The notes: generated by a model not told the origin, from the sequence alone. A DNA stretch of 64,000 nucleotides from Candidatus Opimibacter skivensis (GCA_016721905.1 JADKHH010000001.1:620001-684000); one strand, 5' to 3'. Shown: positions 9,037 through 17,757, counted from the first letter of the stretch. Translations and numbers: made by a program.

Positions 9037-9642
9037 ATGAAACTCATCGGATTAACAGGAGGTATCGGTTCAGGCAAATCAACAGTCGCAGAACTTTTTC
9101 GAACACTCGGTATTCCTGTATATGAATCTGATCAGCGTGCCAAAGCCCTGATGCAAAACAATGCTCAGCTAAGGAATGAGATTATTGCCTTGTTTGGGCC
9201 AGAAGCTTATGATCCGGATACGAAGCTAAACCGTGCATGGATCGCTTCAAGAGCTTTTACTAATCCTGAACTTCTCAAACATCTCAACGAGATAGTGCAT
9301 CCTGCCGTTTTTGAGGATTTGGTCGACTGGACTAGTGAAGAAACGCAACGTAATGCACCCTACCTGATTCAGGAAAGTGCGCTTCTATTTGAAGAACAAC
9401 TGGCGAAAAGATTTTCCGCCATCATTCTGGTGGTCGCTCCTGAAGAAATAAGGATTGAACGAGTCAGGAAGCGTGACGGCGTTACGAAGGAGGATGTGCA
9501 GAAGCGTATCAATAATCAGTTGCCGGACATTAAAAAAATCCCAGGTTCAGATTACGTTATATACAATGATGGTGCAAGATCGCTGATAGAGCAAGTGATG
9601 GATGTACACAAAATGATTATTCTTATGCCCCAAATCCCTTGA
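9037..9642 (+). CDS. coaE: Dephospho-CoA kinase
   Basis: Phosphorylates the ribose 3'-OH of dephospho-CoA, the last step of coenzyme A synthesis. The P-loop GGIGSGKS lies at residues 8-15, the characteristic HPAVFEDL motif in the middle, and a lid region RxxxRDGVTKEDVQKRINNQ around 147-166. The length of 201 is normal. The last codons (encoding LMPQIP) are formed by a repeat-like sequence that continues past the stop as CCCCTAAATCCCCT, so the extreme C-terminus may be remodelled by repeat insertion. The 76-bp gap upstream has a weak TAATTTTA box. Confidence 0.95.
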   Translation: MKLIGLTGGIGSGKSTVAELFRTLGIPVYESDQRAKALMQNNAQLRNEIIALFGPEAYDPDTKLNRAWIASRAFTNPELLKHLNEIVHPAVFEDLVDWTSEETQRNAPYLIQESALLFEEQLAKRFSAIILVVAPEEIRIERVRKRDGVTKEDVQKRINNQLPDIKKIPGSDYVIYNDGARSLIEQVMDVHKMIILMPQIP

Positions 9643-9665
9643 TGGGCTGACCCCTAAATCCCCTA
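9628..9665. repeat. CCCC(T)AAATCCCT-type repeat at the coaE 3' end
   Basis: Two imperfect copies of CCCCTAAATCCCCT (first copy CCCCAAATCCCTT, second CCCCTAAATCCCCT) straddle the coaE stop codon. The same word occurs, reverse-complemented and as an inverted pair, at 13933-13955. Confidence 0.5.
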
Positions 9666-9742
9666 TGCTTCGACCTGCAAATGCACAACCTCGTGCGACA
9701 GCTCAGCAACCGGGGACTTAAAGAAAAAATTATGGTCGTTTG

Positions 9743-11017
9743 TCAAGTGCTAAAGGCTGAGATAACTTCTTCAATGATATCGCAGCACTCGTGCAACTGA
9801 TCTTCGGTGATAACCAGTGGTGGTGCAAAACGGATGATGTTACCGTGAGTGGGTTTAGCTAGTAAACCTTTGGCAGCCATGGCCACACACATATCCCATG
9901 CCAGGTGGCCTTCTTCATCATCGTCTACCACTATCGCGTTGAGCAATCCTTTGCCTCTGACAAGCAATGCAACAGGATACTTTTCAATTGTCTTTTGAAT
10001 ACGCTCGCGGAAGATGATGCCAAGTTTTTCCGCATTCGCATCCAATCGTTCATCACGGATCACATCCAATGCAGCCATAGCAACAGCACAGGCCAATGGA
10101 TTGCCTCCAAACGTAGATCCGTGCTCTCCCGGCTTTATGCAAAGCATAATCTCATCATCAGCTAAAACTGCCGATACCGGCAATACGCCTCCAGACAAAG
10201 CCTTTCCAAGGATCAGGATATCTGGTTTTACTTCTGGTTTATTTTCGCAAAATCCTTTGCAGGAACAATTACCACATGTTGCAAGCAATTTACCGGTTCT
10301 CGCTATCCCCGTCTGAACTTCATCTGCAATAAAGAGGATATTCTTCTCACGGCATTGTGCCTGGATAAACGGCAGATAATCCGCATCGGGTACGACTACC
10401 CCTGCTTCACCCTGGATTGGCTCAACAAGGATACCTGCAATGGTTGGGTCTTCAAGTACCTCTGCCAACGCCTGTTTATCATTATAAGGTACAATCACGT
10501 ACCCTGGCATATAAGGCCCAAAGCCACCCGTGCTGGACGGGTCCGTGGAAGCAGAAATAACGCCCAGGGTCCGGCCATGGAAATTGCCTGAAACGAAAAC
10601 AATTTTTGCGGTTTGGTCTGTAAGCCCCTTTTTAAGGTAAGCCCACTTCCTGCAGAGTTTAATAGCAGTTTCTACGGCCTCAACGCCTGAATTAGCTATC
10701 AGGGCTTTATCGTAATCGAAATAACTGGTGATATACTTTTCGAACGGTCCGAGTTTGTCATTATAAAACGCCCTTGACGTTAGCGTCAGCTGGCTAGCCT
10801 GTTGTGTCAGCGCACTGATGATCTTAGGGTGGCAATGGCCCTGATTGACTGCACTATATGCCGACAGAAAATCGAAATAACGCTTACCCTCTACATCCCA
10901 CAGGAAAACACCCTCCCCTTTGGTCAATACAACCGGAAGCGGATGATAATTATGCGCCCCGTATTTGTCTTCCAGGGAGATAAATAAACTGGATTGATTA
11001 AGCGTATCAGTAGCCAT
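9743..11017 (-). CDS. rocD: Ornithine aminotransferase
   Basis: PLP-dependent class III aminotransferase converting ornithine and 2-oxoglutarate to glutamate semialdehyde and glutamate. Length is 424 residues. Visible motifs are the N-terminal YGAHNYHPLP, the dimer-interface TSRAFYNDKLGPFE, the cofactor region NSGVEAVETA, the DEVQTG turn with the PLP-binding Asp at 232, and the Schiff-base lysine K272 in LGKALSGG. GSTFGGNPLAC closes the active site. An unusual Cys-rich insert (C248, C251, C253, C257) lies between ARTGKLLA and the KPDI strand. The promoter candidate at 11039-11046 lies in the gap shared with the divergent miaB. Confidence 0.95.
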   Translation of the reverse strand: MATDTLNQSSLFISLEDKYGAHNYHPLPVVLTKGEGVFLWDVEGKRYFDFLSAYSAVNQGHCHPKIISALTQQASQLTLTSRAFYNDKLGPFEKYITSYFDYDKALIANSGVEAVETAIKLCRKWAYLKKGLTDQTAKIVFVSGNFHGRTLGVISASTDPSSTGGFGPYMPGYVIVPYNDKQALAEVLEDPTIAGILVEPIQGEAGVVVPDADYLPFIQAQCREKNILFIADEVQTGIARTGKLLATCGNCSCKGFCENKPEVKPDILILGKALSGGVLPVSAVLADDEIMLCIKPGEHGSTFGGNPLACAVAMAALDVIRDERLDANAEKLGIIFRERIQKTIEKYPVALLVRGKGLLNAIVVDDDEEGHLAWDMCVAMAAKGLLAKPTHGNIIRFAPPLVITEDQLHECCDIIEEVISAFST

Positions 11018-11038
11018 TTGGAACTCTTATTTAGCCTT

Positions 11039-11046
11039 CAAAATTA
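11039..11046 (-). promoter_or_regulatory. Putative -7 element (TAATTTTG) for rocD
   Basis: Minus-strand TAATTTTG fits TAnnTTTG, 21 bases upstream of the rocD ATG. The -33 part is not clear. Confidence 0.4.
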
Positions 11047-11124
11047 CCACTTTTCCGTGCATAAACCATTATGTCCCGTCGGGGTTTATATAGGATATCA
11101 GGTGTCAAAATGGCAGATAATCCC

Positions 11125-11132
11125 TATCTTTG
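11125..11132 (+). promoter_or_regulatory. Putative -7 element (TATCTTTG) for miaB
   Basis: Exact fit to TAnnTTTG, 15 bases before the miaB ATG, implying a very short leader. It would drive the miaB - activator - lptE - secG run. Confidence 0.45.
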
Positions 11133-11147
11133 CCTCCCTTTTAATCT

Positions 11148-12578
11148 ATGAAAGCTATCGTTTCAGACCTTAAATCCATTGACGAAACCCGACAGGGTGA
11201 GGCATTCTATATGCCTGATATCGATGAAGTTAACGATATCAACCTCAAGCGATTTTACATAGAGAGTTATGGCTGTCAGATGAATTTCAGCGACAGCGAA
11301 ATTGTGGCCTCTATCCTGGCTGAAAGCCAATACCACCCAACCCGGGACATCGAAAAAGCAAACCTGATTTTACTCAACACCTGTTCGATCCGAGAAAAAG
11401 CGGAGGAAACCATCCGGAAGCGTTTGCGCACAATTGACAAATTAAAGGCGAACCGCCCGGGCACCATGGTTGGTATCCTGGGATGCATGGCCGAGCGTCT
11501 CAAACAAAGCCTTCTGGATGATGAAAAACTGGTAGATCTTGTAGTAGGCCCTGACGCATACAGAGACCTTCCCAGACTACTTAACCGGGCAGAGGATGGA
11601 GATAAAGGCATCAACGTACTCCTTTCAAGGGAGGAAACATATGCTGATATTAGTCCTGTAAGGCTTGAAAGCAATGGAGTCACCGCCTTCATCTCAATCA
11701 TGAGAGGATGTGACAACATGTGCTCCTTTTGTGTCGTACCCTTCACCCGTGGTCGTGAACGCAGCCGGGATCCCTTTACCATCGTTTCTGAAGCAACCCA
11801 TCTCTTTGATAAGGGATTCAGGGAAGTAACCTTGCTGGGCCAAAATGTTGACTCGTATAAATGGCAGCATCCGGAAACCCACGAGACGTACACCTTTGCT
11901 CAACTACTTGAGCAGGTCGCCCGTATCCATCCGGATCTTCGCGTTCGTTTCAGCACCTCACATCCAAAGGACATGACAGATGATGTGCTGCATGCCATGG
12001 CGTCCTTTGAAAATATCTGCAACTATGTTCATCTGCCTGTCCAATCAGGAAGCTCCCGTGTGTTGGCACTGATGAACAGGACTTATGACCGGGAATGGTA
12101 TATAAACCGTATTGAAGCTATCAGACGGATCGTTCCGGATTGTGCTGTTTCGTCAGATATCATTGCCGGTTTTTGTACGGAGACTGATGAGGATCATCAG
12201 GACACATTATCCATGATGGCCTGGGCTGACTATTGCATGAGTTATATGTTCAGCTATTCTGAAAGGCCCGGTACACTTGCGGCGAGAAAGTATAAAGATG
12301 ATATCGATGAAGACACCAAGAAAAATCGTCTCAGCGAGATCATTGCTCTTCAACGCCAACTGTCGGCAGAGCATAATGCACGTGATGTAGGCAAGACATA
12401 TAAGGTCCTGATCGAGGGAGATTCCCGGAAGTCTGACCTTGAGTTTAAAGGGAGAAATTCTCAGAATAAAATGATTGTGTTTCCAAAGCTTCCTGGATTT
12501 AAACCAGGAAGCTATGCTGATGTATTTGTAGAGTCCGCTAACAGCGCGACGCTCATCGGGCGCATCGTTCAATCTTAA
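11148..12578 (+). CDS. miaB: tRNA-2-methylthio-N6-dimethylallyladenosine synthase
   Basis: Radical SAM methylthiotransferase acting on A37 of tRNAs that read U-starting codons. The N-terminal UPF0004 domain provides three cluster ligands, C43 (ESYGCQMN), C79 (LLNTCSIR) and C113 (GILGCMAE). The radical SAM cluster is bound by C188, C192 and C195 (RGCDNMCSFC). A TRAM domain closes the protein from about residue 405. The length of 476 is typical. It is the first gene of a rightward run and lies 14 bases from the sigma-54 activator. Confidence 0.96.
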   Translation: MKAIVSDLKSIDETRQGEAFYMPDIDEVNDINLKRFYIESYGCQMNFSDSEIVASILAESQYHPTRDIEKANLILLNTCSIREKAEETIRKRLRTIDKLKANRPGTMVGILGCMAERLKQSLLDDEKLVDLVVGPDAYRDLPRLLNRAEDGDKGINVLLSREETYADISPVRLESNGVTAFISIMRGCDNMCSFCVVPFTRGRERSRDPFTIVSEATHLFDKGFREVTLLGQNVDSYKWQHPETHETYTFAQLLEQVARIHPDLRVRFSTSHPKDMTDDVLHAMASFENICNYVHLPVQSGSSRVLALMNRTYDREWYINRIEAIRRIVPDCAVSSDIIAGFCTETDEDHQDTLSMMAWADYCMSYMFSYSERPGTLAARKYKDDIDEDTKKNRLSEIIALQRQLSAEHNARDVGKTYKVLIEGDSRKSDLEFKGRNSQNKMIVFPKLPGFKPGSYADVFVESANSATLIGRIVQS

Positions 12579-12592
12579 AATAAACAGAACAG

Positions 12593-13846
12593 ATGAACTC
12601 AGCAGCAGCAACAATCAAACAACGCTTCGGGCTTGTCGGACGATCAGAAGTCTACGACAGAGCGCTCAATACGGCTTCACGAGTTGCAGCTACTGATCTG
12701 ACGGTTTTGATCACCGGAGAAAGCGGAGTGGGTAAAGAGGTCTTTAGTCATATCATCCACACGTTAAGCTCCCGTAAACACAATAAATTTATCGCTGTCA
12801 ACTGCGGCGCAATTCCACAAGGCACTATCAATTCAGAACTTTTCGGCCATGAGAAAGGGTCTTTTACAGGCGCTACTGCTGATCGCAAAGGTTATTTTGA
12901 ATCCGTAGATGGAGGCACTATATTCCTTGATGAGATTGGAGAAATGCCTCTCGACACTCAATCCTACCTGCTTCGGGTGCTGGAATCAGGTGAGTTTATC
13001 CGCGTAGGTTCATCTCAAACACAAACGACAGATGTAAGGGTTATTGCAGCCAGCAACATTGACCTGCTGAATCATATTCGGCAAGGAAAATTCAGGGAGG
13101 ACCTGTACTACAGGCTCAACACCGTACCTATCCACATACCCAGCCTAAAGGAACGTCCTGAGGATATTCCAATCCTGATCAGGCGATTCGCTGTTGATTT
13201 TGCGGAAGCGTATCATACGGAGTCTATCCGGCTAGATGAGCAGGCGAAGAATTTATTGATGAAGTATCCCTGGCCAGGCAATATCCGTGAACTTAAAAAT
13301 CTAATTGAACAGCTCAGCGTCCTTGCTGAGGATAAGAATATAGATGCCGAAGCACTGATTTCCATTGCGCCTCACATCACCAAAACCAATCTACCTGCGC
13401 TCAGCAAAGGCGCGGATGGTCTTCAGGAAAGGGAAATCCTCTACAAGCTCCTTTTTGATATGAAAGGGGACCTCCATGATCTCAAGCAACTCGTGTTCGA
13501 ATTGATACGTGGCAACAATCTCCGTGTGCCAGAGACCGTTACGTTCAGAGCATTTAATGCTCAACCATCGGCCGGAGACTTCATCACACCTGATTCATGG
13601 GGAAGCAATTCGATACCTGAGATACTACCAACGACCAGCTTACAGGACAGAAATCCAATAATCATTGATGAGAAGAAATATGATAAATCAGAGCTCATCG
13701 ATGACAACTTTGCGCTGGAGGATATGGAAAAGGATATGATTAAGAAGTCATTAAAGCGGCATGGCGGGCGGAGGAAAGAGGCAGCAACAGAGCTCGGTAT
13801 ATCTGAAAGAACATTGTATCGGAAGATTAAGCAGTATGATATTTGA
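12593..13846 (+). CDS. Sigma-54-dependent transcriptional activator without receiver domain
   Basis: Bacterial enhancer-binding protein of 417 residues. The AAA+ domain starts almost at the N-terminus: Walker A GESGVGKE at 42-49, the sigma-54 contacting loop GSFTGA at 89-94 (a common variant of GAFTGA), and Walker B IFLDEIGEM near 111-119. The sensor/arginine-finger region and the PWPGNIREL motif follow. A Fis-type helix-turn-helix ends the protein (GRRKEAATELGISERTLYRKI). There is no N-terminal regulatory domain, so it is either constitutively active or controlled by level or partner. It sits between miaB and lptE, a conserved position in Bacteroidota. Its targets are unknown. Confidence 0.92.
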   Translation: MNSAAATIKQRFGLVGRSEVYDRALNTASRVAATDLTVLITGESGVGKEVFSHIIHTLSSRKHNKFIAVNCGAIPQGTINSELFGHEKGSFTGATADRKGYFESVDGGTIFLDEIGEMPLDTQSYLLRVLESGEFIRVGSSQTQTTDVRVIAASNIDLLNHIRQGKFREDLYYRLNTVPIHIPSLKERPEDIPILIRRFAVDFAEAYHTESIRLDEQAKNLLMKYPWPGNIRELKNLIEQLSVLAEDKNIDAEALISIAPHITKTNLPALSKGADGLQEREILYKLLFDMKGDLHDLKQLVFELIRGNNLRVPETVTFRAFNAQPSAGDFITPDSWGSNSIPEILPTTSLQDRNPIIIDEKKYDKSELIDDNFALEDMEKDMIKKSLKRHGGRRKEAATELGISERTLYRKIKQYDI

Positions 13847-13901
13847 AAGGGCTAAAGAAGCTAAAGAGGCAGAAGGGCGGAAAAGGCAAAATGGCAGAAT
13901 G
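13847..13901. repeat. Purine-rich short-period repeat (AAAGGGCTAAAGAAG type)
   Basis: A degenerate repeat of 7-9 base units directly after the stop codon of the activator gene, mixing words such as AAAGGGC, TAAAGAAGC, TAAAGAGGC, AGAAGGGCGG and AAAAGGC. The reverse complement resembles the spacer at 52886-52960, so both belong to one dispersed family. Confidence 0.5.
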
Positions 13902-13932
13902 GTCAACAATGACAACTCGAAAAACGTAACAA

Positions 13933-13955
13933 GCCCCTTTAGGGGATTTAGGGGC
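13933..13955. repeat. GCCCCTTTAGGGGATTTAGGGGC repeat/inverted repeat
   Basis: A short interspersed element in which CCCCTTTAGGGG forms a local palindrome and a second AGGGG arm follows. The related word CCCCTAAATCCCCT occurs at the end of coaE (9628-9665). It lies in the spacer before lptE. Confidence 0.5.
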
Positions 13956-13986
13956 AAAAGTGGATTTAAGGATCAATGAAAATAGA

Positions 13987-14487
13987 ATGAAGGGTATAAA
14001 AGGTTTTTTACTGGTGCTGATCATCCTTCCATGGATTAGTGGATGTTATTATCTTAAGGGGTATAGCATTGCACCGGATGTTAAATCCTTTTATGTCGGC
14101 AACTTCAAGCTCACAGCATTAAACGCACCGGCCACAATCAATCAGACTTTTGCAGAAGCACTTAAGGATAAAGTGGCAAGAGAATCAAGGCTTCAGTTCA
14201 CTGATCTTCATCCTGATCTTGAATTTAATGGAACGGTACAGAGTTTTATCGTCTCTGCAGTGGCGCCTAAGCCGAATGAACAAACTTCGTTTAACAGACT
14301 TAGCATACATGTAGCCATCGAGTACACCAATCACCTGGATGCGAAGGAGGACTGGAAGAAGACCTTTACTCATTTTGCTGATTTTTCAACAGACCAGAAT
14401 CTATTGCAGGTTCAGGATGAGCTGATAACAATTATCTTCAACCAGATTCTGGAAGATGTCTTCAACCAGGCCTTTAACAATTGGTAG
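13987..14487 (+). CDS. lptE: LPS assembly lipoprotein LptE, Bacteroidota type
   Basis: Outer-membrane lipoprotein expected to plug LptD in lipopolysaccharide export. The N-terminus has a short basic start, a hydrophobic run and the lipobox WISGC (Cys about residue 20), followed by the family motif YYLKGYSIAPDVKSFYV. Total length is 166 residues. The later mixed alpha/beta part (TFAEALKDKVARESRL, then FNGTVQSF) fits LptE. I start at the ATG at 13987; an in-frame GTG at 13960 would add residues before the signal peptide and is less likely. It sits in the usual place downstream of the sigma-54 activator and 9 bases upstream of the next gene. Confidence 0.88.
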   Translation: MKGIKGFLLVLIILPWISGCYYLKGYSIAPDVKSFYVGNFKLTALNAPATINQTFAEALKDKVARESRLQFTDLHPDLEFNGTVQSFIVSAVAPKPNEQTSFNRLSIHVAIEYTNHLDAKEDWKKTFTHFADFSTDQNLLQVQDELITIIFNQILEDVFNQAFNNW

Positions 14488-14496
14488 GCTGACCGT

Positions 14497-15279
14497 ATGG
14501 AACAAAACAAACCGAATATCAAACCTGCCCCTGCTCTTCCTGAGGCGATCCATCCCGAGATAGGGAATGGTGCCGCTTGGGAAGAACGCCTCCATGAGCA
14601 ATTGCTTCGGAATCCTGATCCATCCAAACAACTTGATCACCTGCTGATTCTGGATCACCTGCAGTTACGAGAGAGCCTTCAACCTGAAGCCACATTAGGA
14701 ACTGAAGAACCAAAGACCGAGCCTTTTATTCCTGCTACTCATAAAATTGAAGATCCTTATCACAACCTAATCCAGGAGATTTATGAGGCTGATACTCATG
14801 AACAACTGACAGCGGATAGTAAACAGGTCACAAAAGGCAAAAAGAAAGGAAAATCCAAAAAGGAAGGGAAAACAAGCGAGGAAGAAAATCCTGATGGGTT
14901 GAAGGATAACCAGGAAGAGGAGAAAACCTCTCAGGCTGGTAAACTGGTCAGAAAAGCTGCGAAATCTGTAAAACGCCAGGAAAAAGAACAAATCAAAGCC
15001 CAGGAAACGAAATCATCTACTCCGGAATTTGAACTTTCACCTTTCACCCGTTGGCTCAAGGGCTTTTCGGGATCTGATTATGTGCACCCCTATGAAGATG
15101 ATTTTGCCTTTGCCCAAGGGTCTGGCCCTTCCGGGGAAGGGATAACGGAAACTTTTGCTGATCTGTTGGCAGCTCAGGGCTATAAGGAGCAGGCGATTGA
15201 AATGTATATCAAGCTGATGGAAAAATATCCGGAAAAAAGTGGTTTCTTTGCAGCCAAAATCGAAGCCCTACAACAATAA
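14497..15279 (+). CDS. Hypothetical protein with charged linker and C-terminal TPR-like repeat
   Basis: Cytosolic protein of 260 residues without a signal peptide. Residues 1-90 are acidic/proline-rich, 100-175 form a very Lys/Glu-rich, probably disordered segment, and the last 60 residues (from SEGITETFADLLAAQ; TETFADLLAAQGYKEQAIEMY) look like one TPR hairpin with KLMEKYPEKSGFFAAKIEAL. A gene of this kind is regularly found between lptE and secG in Bacteroidota. The function is unknown; a scaffold or adaptor role is only a guess from the TPR. Confidence 0.75.
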   Translation: MEQNKPNIKPAPALPEAIHPEIGNGAAWEERLHEQLLRNPDPSKQLDHLLILDHLQLRESLQPEATLGTEEPKTEPFIPATHKIEDPYHNLIQEIYEADTHEQLTADSKQVTKGKKKGKSKKEGKTSEEENPDGLKDNQEEEKTSQAGKLVRKAAKSVKRQEKEQIKAQETKSSTPEFELSPFTRWLKGFSGSDYVHPYEDDFAFAQGSGPSGEGITETFADLLAAQGYKEQAIEMYIKLMEKYPEKSGFFAAKIEALQQ

Positions 15280-15297
15280 TTATCATATTCAATTGTC

Positions 15298-15525
15298 ATG
15301 CTTAAGCTAATAACGATACTCATTGCCCTTATCTGCATCCTTCTGATGGCTGTTATTCTTATCCAAAACCCTAAGGGAGGGGGCGTTGACAGTACTTTTG
15401 GAGGCCAAAGTGCCAACCAGATGTTTGGCGCTGCCAAATCAGTCGATTTTATTGAAAAACTGACCTGGGGATTGGCCGCAGCTTTATTCAGCCTCTGCAT
15501 ATTTGCCAGCTTCTTTGTCAAGTAA
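15298..15525 (+). CDS. secG: Preprotein translocase subunit SecG
   Basis: Small inner-membrane partner of SecYE in Sec export. It has 75 residues: a first helix at about 1-20 and a second at about 55-72. Between them lies the diagnostic cytoplasmic loop with QNPKGGGVDSTFGG near residues 22-35. It follows the TPR-like gene by 18 bases and probably ends the miaB-secG transcript. Confidence 0.95.
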   Translation: MLKLITILIALICILLMAVILIQNPKGGGVDSTFGGQSANQMFGAAKSVDFIEKLTWGLAAALFSLCIFASFFVK

Positions 15526-15582
15526 GCAAAATCCTTCCCGTCACCCGATTTCATACTCTGGTAAACCTACGCTACAACACCT

Positions 15583-15719
15583 GTCAGCCACTTGGTTTAA
15601 TTGCCATATTGTCAGCAGGCTCCTGAGTGCTGTATCTCCTTTTGGCAAGAATCACAAGGGTTTCCTTCGATAGCTGCAAATATGTCAGTCATAACCTGAC
15701 TGGCACATCTTATGATAAT
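15583..15719 (+). promoter_or_regulatory. Candidate heat-shock control region upstream of groES
   Basis: The 253-bp gap before groES has three GTCAG words (15583-15587, 15611-15615, 15684-15688). The last forms an inverted repeat with CTGAC (GTCAG-N7-CTGAC, 15684-15700), directly followed by TGGCAC (15701-15706). No CIRCE element (TTAGCACTC/GAGTGCTAA) is present, so control by HrcA is not supported. The inverted repeat is the best candidate operator or alternative-sigma site. Confidence 0.4.
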
Positions 15720-15778
15720 GGAGGCTTGAAACACAAACCTATATTTTAAATCGTCAACAATAAAATCATCAAAATTCT

Positions 15779-16051
15779 ATGAAACTCAAACCTATCAATG
15801 ACCGGATCGTCATCAAACCCGCTCCTGCCGAAGAGAAAACCAAAGGAGGGATCATCATACCCGACACGGCAAAAGAGAAACCACAGCGTGGTGAAGTTGT
15901 AGCCGTAGGTCCAGGTAAAGAAGGTAATCTAATGACCGTTCAGGTTGGGGATATCGTACTCTATGGGAAGTATTCCGGACAGGAATTATCCTATGAAGGG
16001 GTTGATTACCTGATCATGCGTGAAGATGACGTACTGGTGGTCATCAGTTAA
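15779..16051 (+). CDS. groES: Co-chaperonin GroES
   Basis: Forms the heptameric lid of the GroEL cage. At 90 residues it is slightly short but normal for the phylum. It has the N-terminal strand KLKPINDRIVIKP, the mobile loop EEKTKGGIIIPDTAKEK at about 18-34, and the C-terminal strand YLIMREDDVLVVI. It lies 62 bases upstream of groEL and is evidently cotranscribed with it. Confidence 0.98.
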   Translation: MKLKPINDRIVIKPAPAEEKTKGGIIIPDTAKEKPQRGEVVAVGPGKEGNLMTVQVGDIVLYGKYSGQELSYEGVDYLIMREDDVLVVIS

Positions 16052-16113
16052 GACCCGTCAGGCTTTTTATTCTATTCAATTATCAACATTAACAAAGATA
16101 AAATCCAATAAAA

Positions 16114-17757
16114 ATGGCTAAAGAAATTAGCTTTAATTCAGAGGCTAGAGAAAAACTCAAAGCCGGCGTTGACGCATTATGCAATGCTGTAAAAGTTACC
16201 CTGGGCCCTAAAGGCCGAAATGTCATTCTTCAAAAAAGTTTTGGCGCTCCGACAATCACTAAAGACGGTGTAACCGTAGCGAAAGATATCGAACTGGAAG
16301 ATCCCGTACAAAACATGGGAGCACAACTGGTGAAAGAAGTTGCTTCAAAAACTGCAGATATCGCAGGAGATGGAACGACTACAGCAACTGTACTAGCCCA
16401 GGCGATGGTGAATGCCGGATTTAAAAACGTGGTGGCAGGTGCCAATCCAATGGACCTGAAACGCGGTATTGATAAAGCCACCAAGGCGGTGATTGAAGAC
16501 CTGATCAAACAATCCGAAGTGATCGGTGATGATTATGAGAAGATCAAGCAAGTTGGTTCAATCTCTGCTAATAACGACGAAGAGATCGGAACGCTCATCG
16601 CTGATGCTATGCGTCGTGTTTCTAAAGACGGTGTCATCACTGTTGAAGAATCCAAAGGAACTGATACGTATGTAGACGAAGTGAAAGGAATGCAATTCGA
16701 CAGAGGATATCTGTCTCCATATTTTGTGACCAATGCTGAAAACATGACCACAGAATATGAAGAGCCATTGATCCTGATCCATGACAAGAAGATCTCCAAT
16801 ATGCAGGAGATTGTTCCTGTACTGGAAAAAGTGATTTCTGCCGGACGTCCTTTATTGATCATTGCTGAAGATATCGAAAGTCAGGCACTGGGTGTTTTGG
16901 TGGTGAATCGTCTTCGCGCACAACTGAAGATTGTGGCTGTGAAAGCTCCAGGCTTCGGTGATCGCCGCAAAGCGATGCTGGAAGATATCGCCATCCTGAC
17001 CGGTGGTACTGTGATCAGTGAAGAGAAAGGTTATAAACTCGAGAATGTTGAACTCGAACACCTTGGCCGTGCAGAAAAAATCACTGTTGACAAAGACAAT
17101 ACGACTATTGTCAATGGCCGTGGCACTGCTGACATGATCACTTCAAGGATCAATCAGATTAAATCACAGATTGAAACAACAACTTCAGATTACGACAAAG
17201 AGAAATTGCAGGAACGTCTTGCAAAACTCGCAGGTGGTGTTGCTGTCCTGTATGTAGGTGCAGCTACCGAAGTTGAAATGAAGGAGAAGAAAGCCCGCGT
17301 AGATGATGCATTGAGTGCAACACGTGCTGCTGTCGAAGAAGGTATTGTCACCGGTGGTGGTGTCGCTCTCGTCAATGCTATCAAATCAATTGCGACACTG
17401 AAAGGCGCTAATGATGACGAAACTATCGGCATCCAGATTGTGAAGAAAGCACTGGAAGCTCCACTGCGCACCATTGCAGAAAATGCAGGTGTAGAAGGTT
17501 CAGTCGTATTGATGGAAGTGGTCAAGAGCAAAGGAGCTACAGGCTACAATGCACGCACTGACAAATACGAAGACCTGAAGAAAGCAGGTGTTATCGATCC
17601 TACTAAAGTGACCCGGATCGCCCTTGAAAATGCAGCTTCAATCGCAGCAATGATCCTGACTACTGAGTGTGTGATCAACGATAAGAAAGAAGAGAATGCA
17701 GGAGGAGGCGGAGGTCATATGCACGGTGGCGGAGGCGGAATGGGTGGCATGATGTAG
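16114..17757 (+). CDS. groEL: Chaperonin GroEL
   Basis: ATP-dependent folding chamber, a double ring of 14 subunits. Length is 547 residues. The ATP site GDGTTTATVLAQ is near residues 86-97, and the equatorial domain signature AAVEEGIVTGGGVAL lies near 404-418. The C-terminal tail is the expected Gly/Met-rich repeat GGGHMHGGGGGMGGMM. A clear intrinsic terminator follows at 17798. Confidence 0.99.
   Translation: MAKEISFNSEAREKLKAGVDALCNAVKVTLGPKGRNVILQKSFGAPTITKDGVTVAKDIELEDPVQNMGAQLVKEVASKTADIAGDGTTTATVLAQAMVNAGFKNVVAGANPMDLKRGIDKATKAVIEDLIKQSEVIGDDYEKIKQVGSISANNDEEIGTLIADAMRRVSKDGVITVEESKGTDTYVDEVKGMQFDRGYLSPYFVTNAENMTTEYEEPLILIHDKKISNMQEIVPVLEKVISAGRPLLIIAEDIESQALGVLVVNRLRAQLKIVAVKAPGFGDRRKAMLEDIAILTGGTVISEEKGYKLENVELEHLGRAEKITVDKDNTTIVNGRGTADMITSRINQIKSQIETTTSDYDKEKLQERLAKLAGGVAVLYVGAATEVEMKEKKARVDDALSATRAAVEEGIVTGGGVALVNAIKSIATLKGANDDETIGIQIVKKALEAPLRTIAENAGVEGSVVLMEVVKSKGATGYNARTDKYEDLKKAGVIDPTKVTRIALENAASIAAMILTTECVINDKKEENAGGGGGHMHGGGGGMGGMM

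Noticed and set aside
15701..15716. Sigma-54 promoter (TGGCAC) upstream of groES
   Set aside because: The -24 half matches but the -12 half lacks the GC dinucleotide at the needed distance.
15526..15778. CIRCE element upstream of groES
   Set aside because: Only GAGTGCT without its TTAGCACTC partner at the right distance; not an inverted repeat of the CIRCE type.
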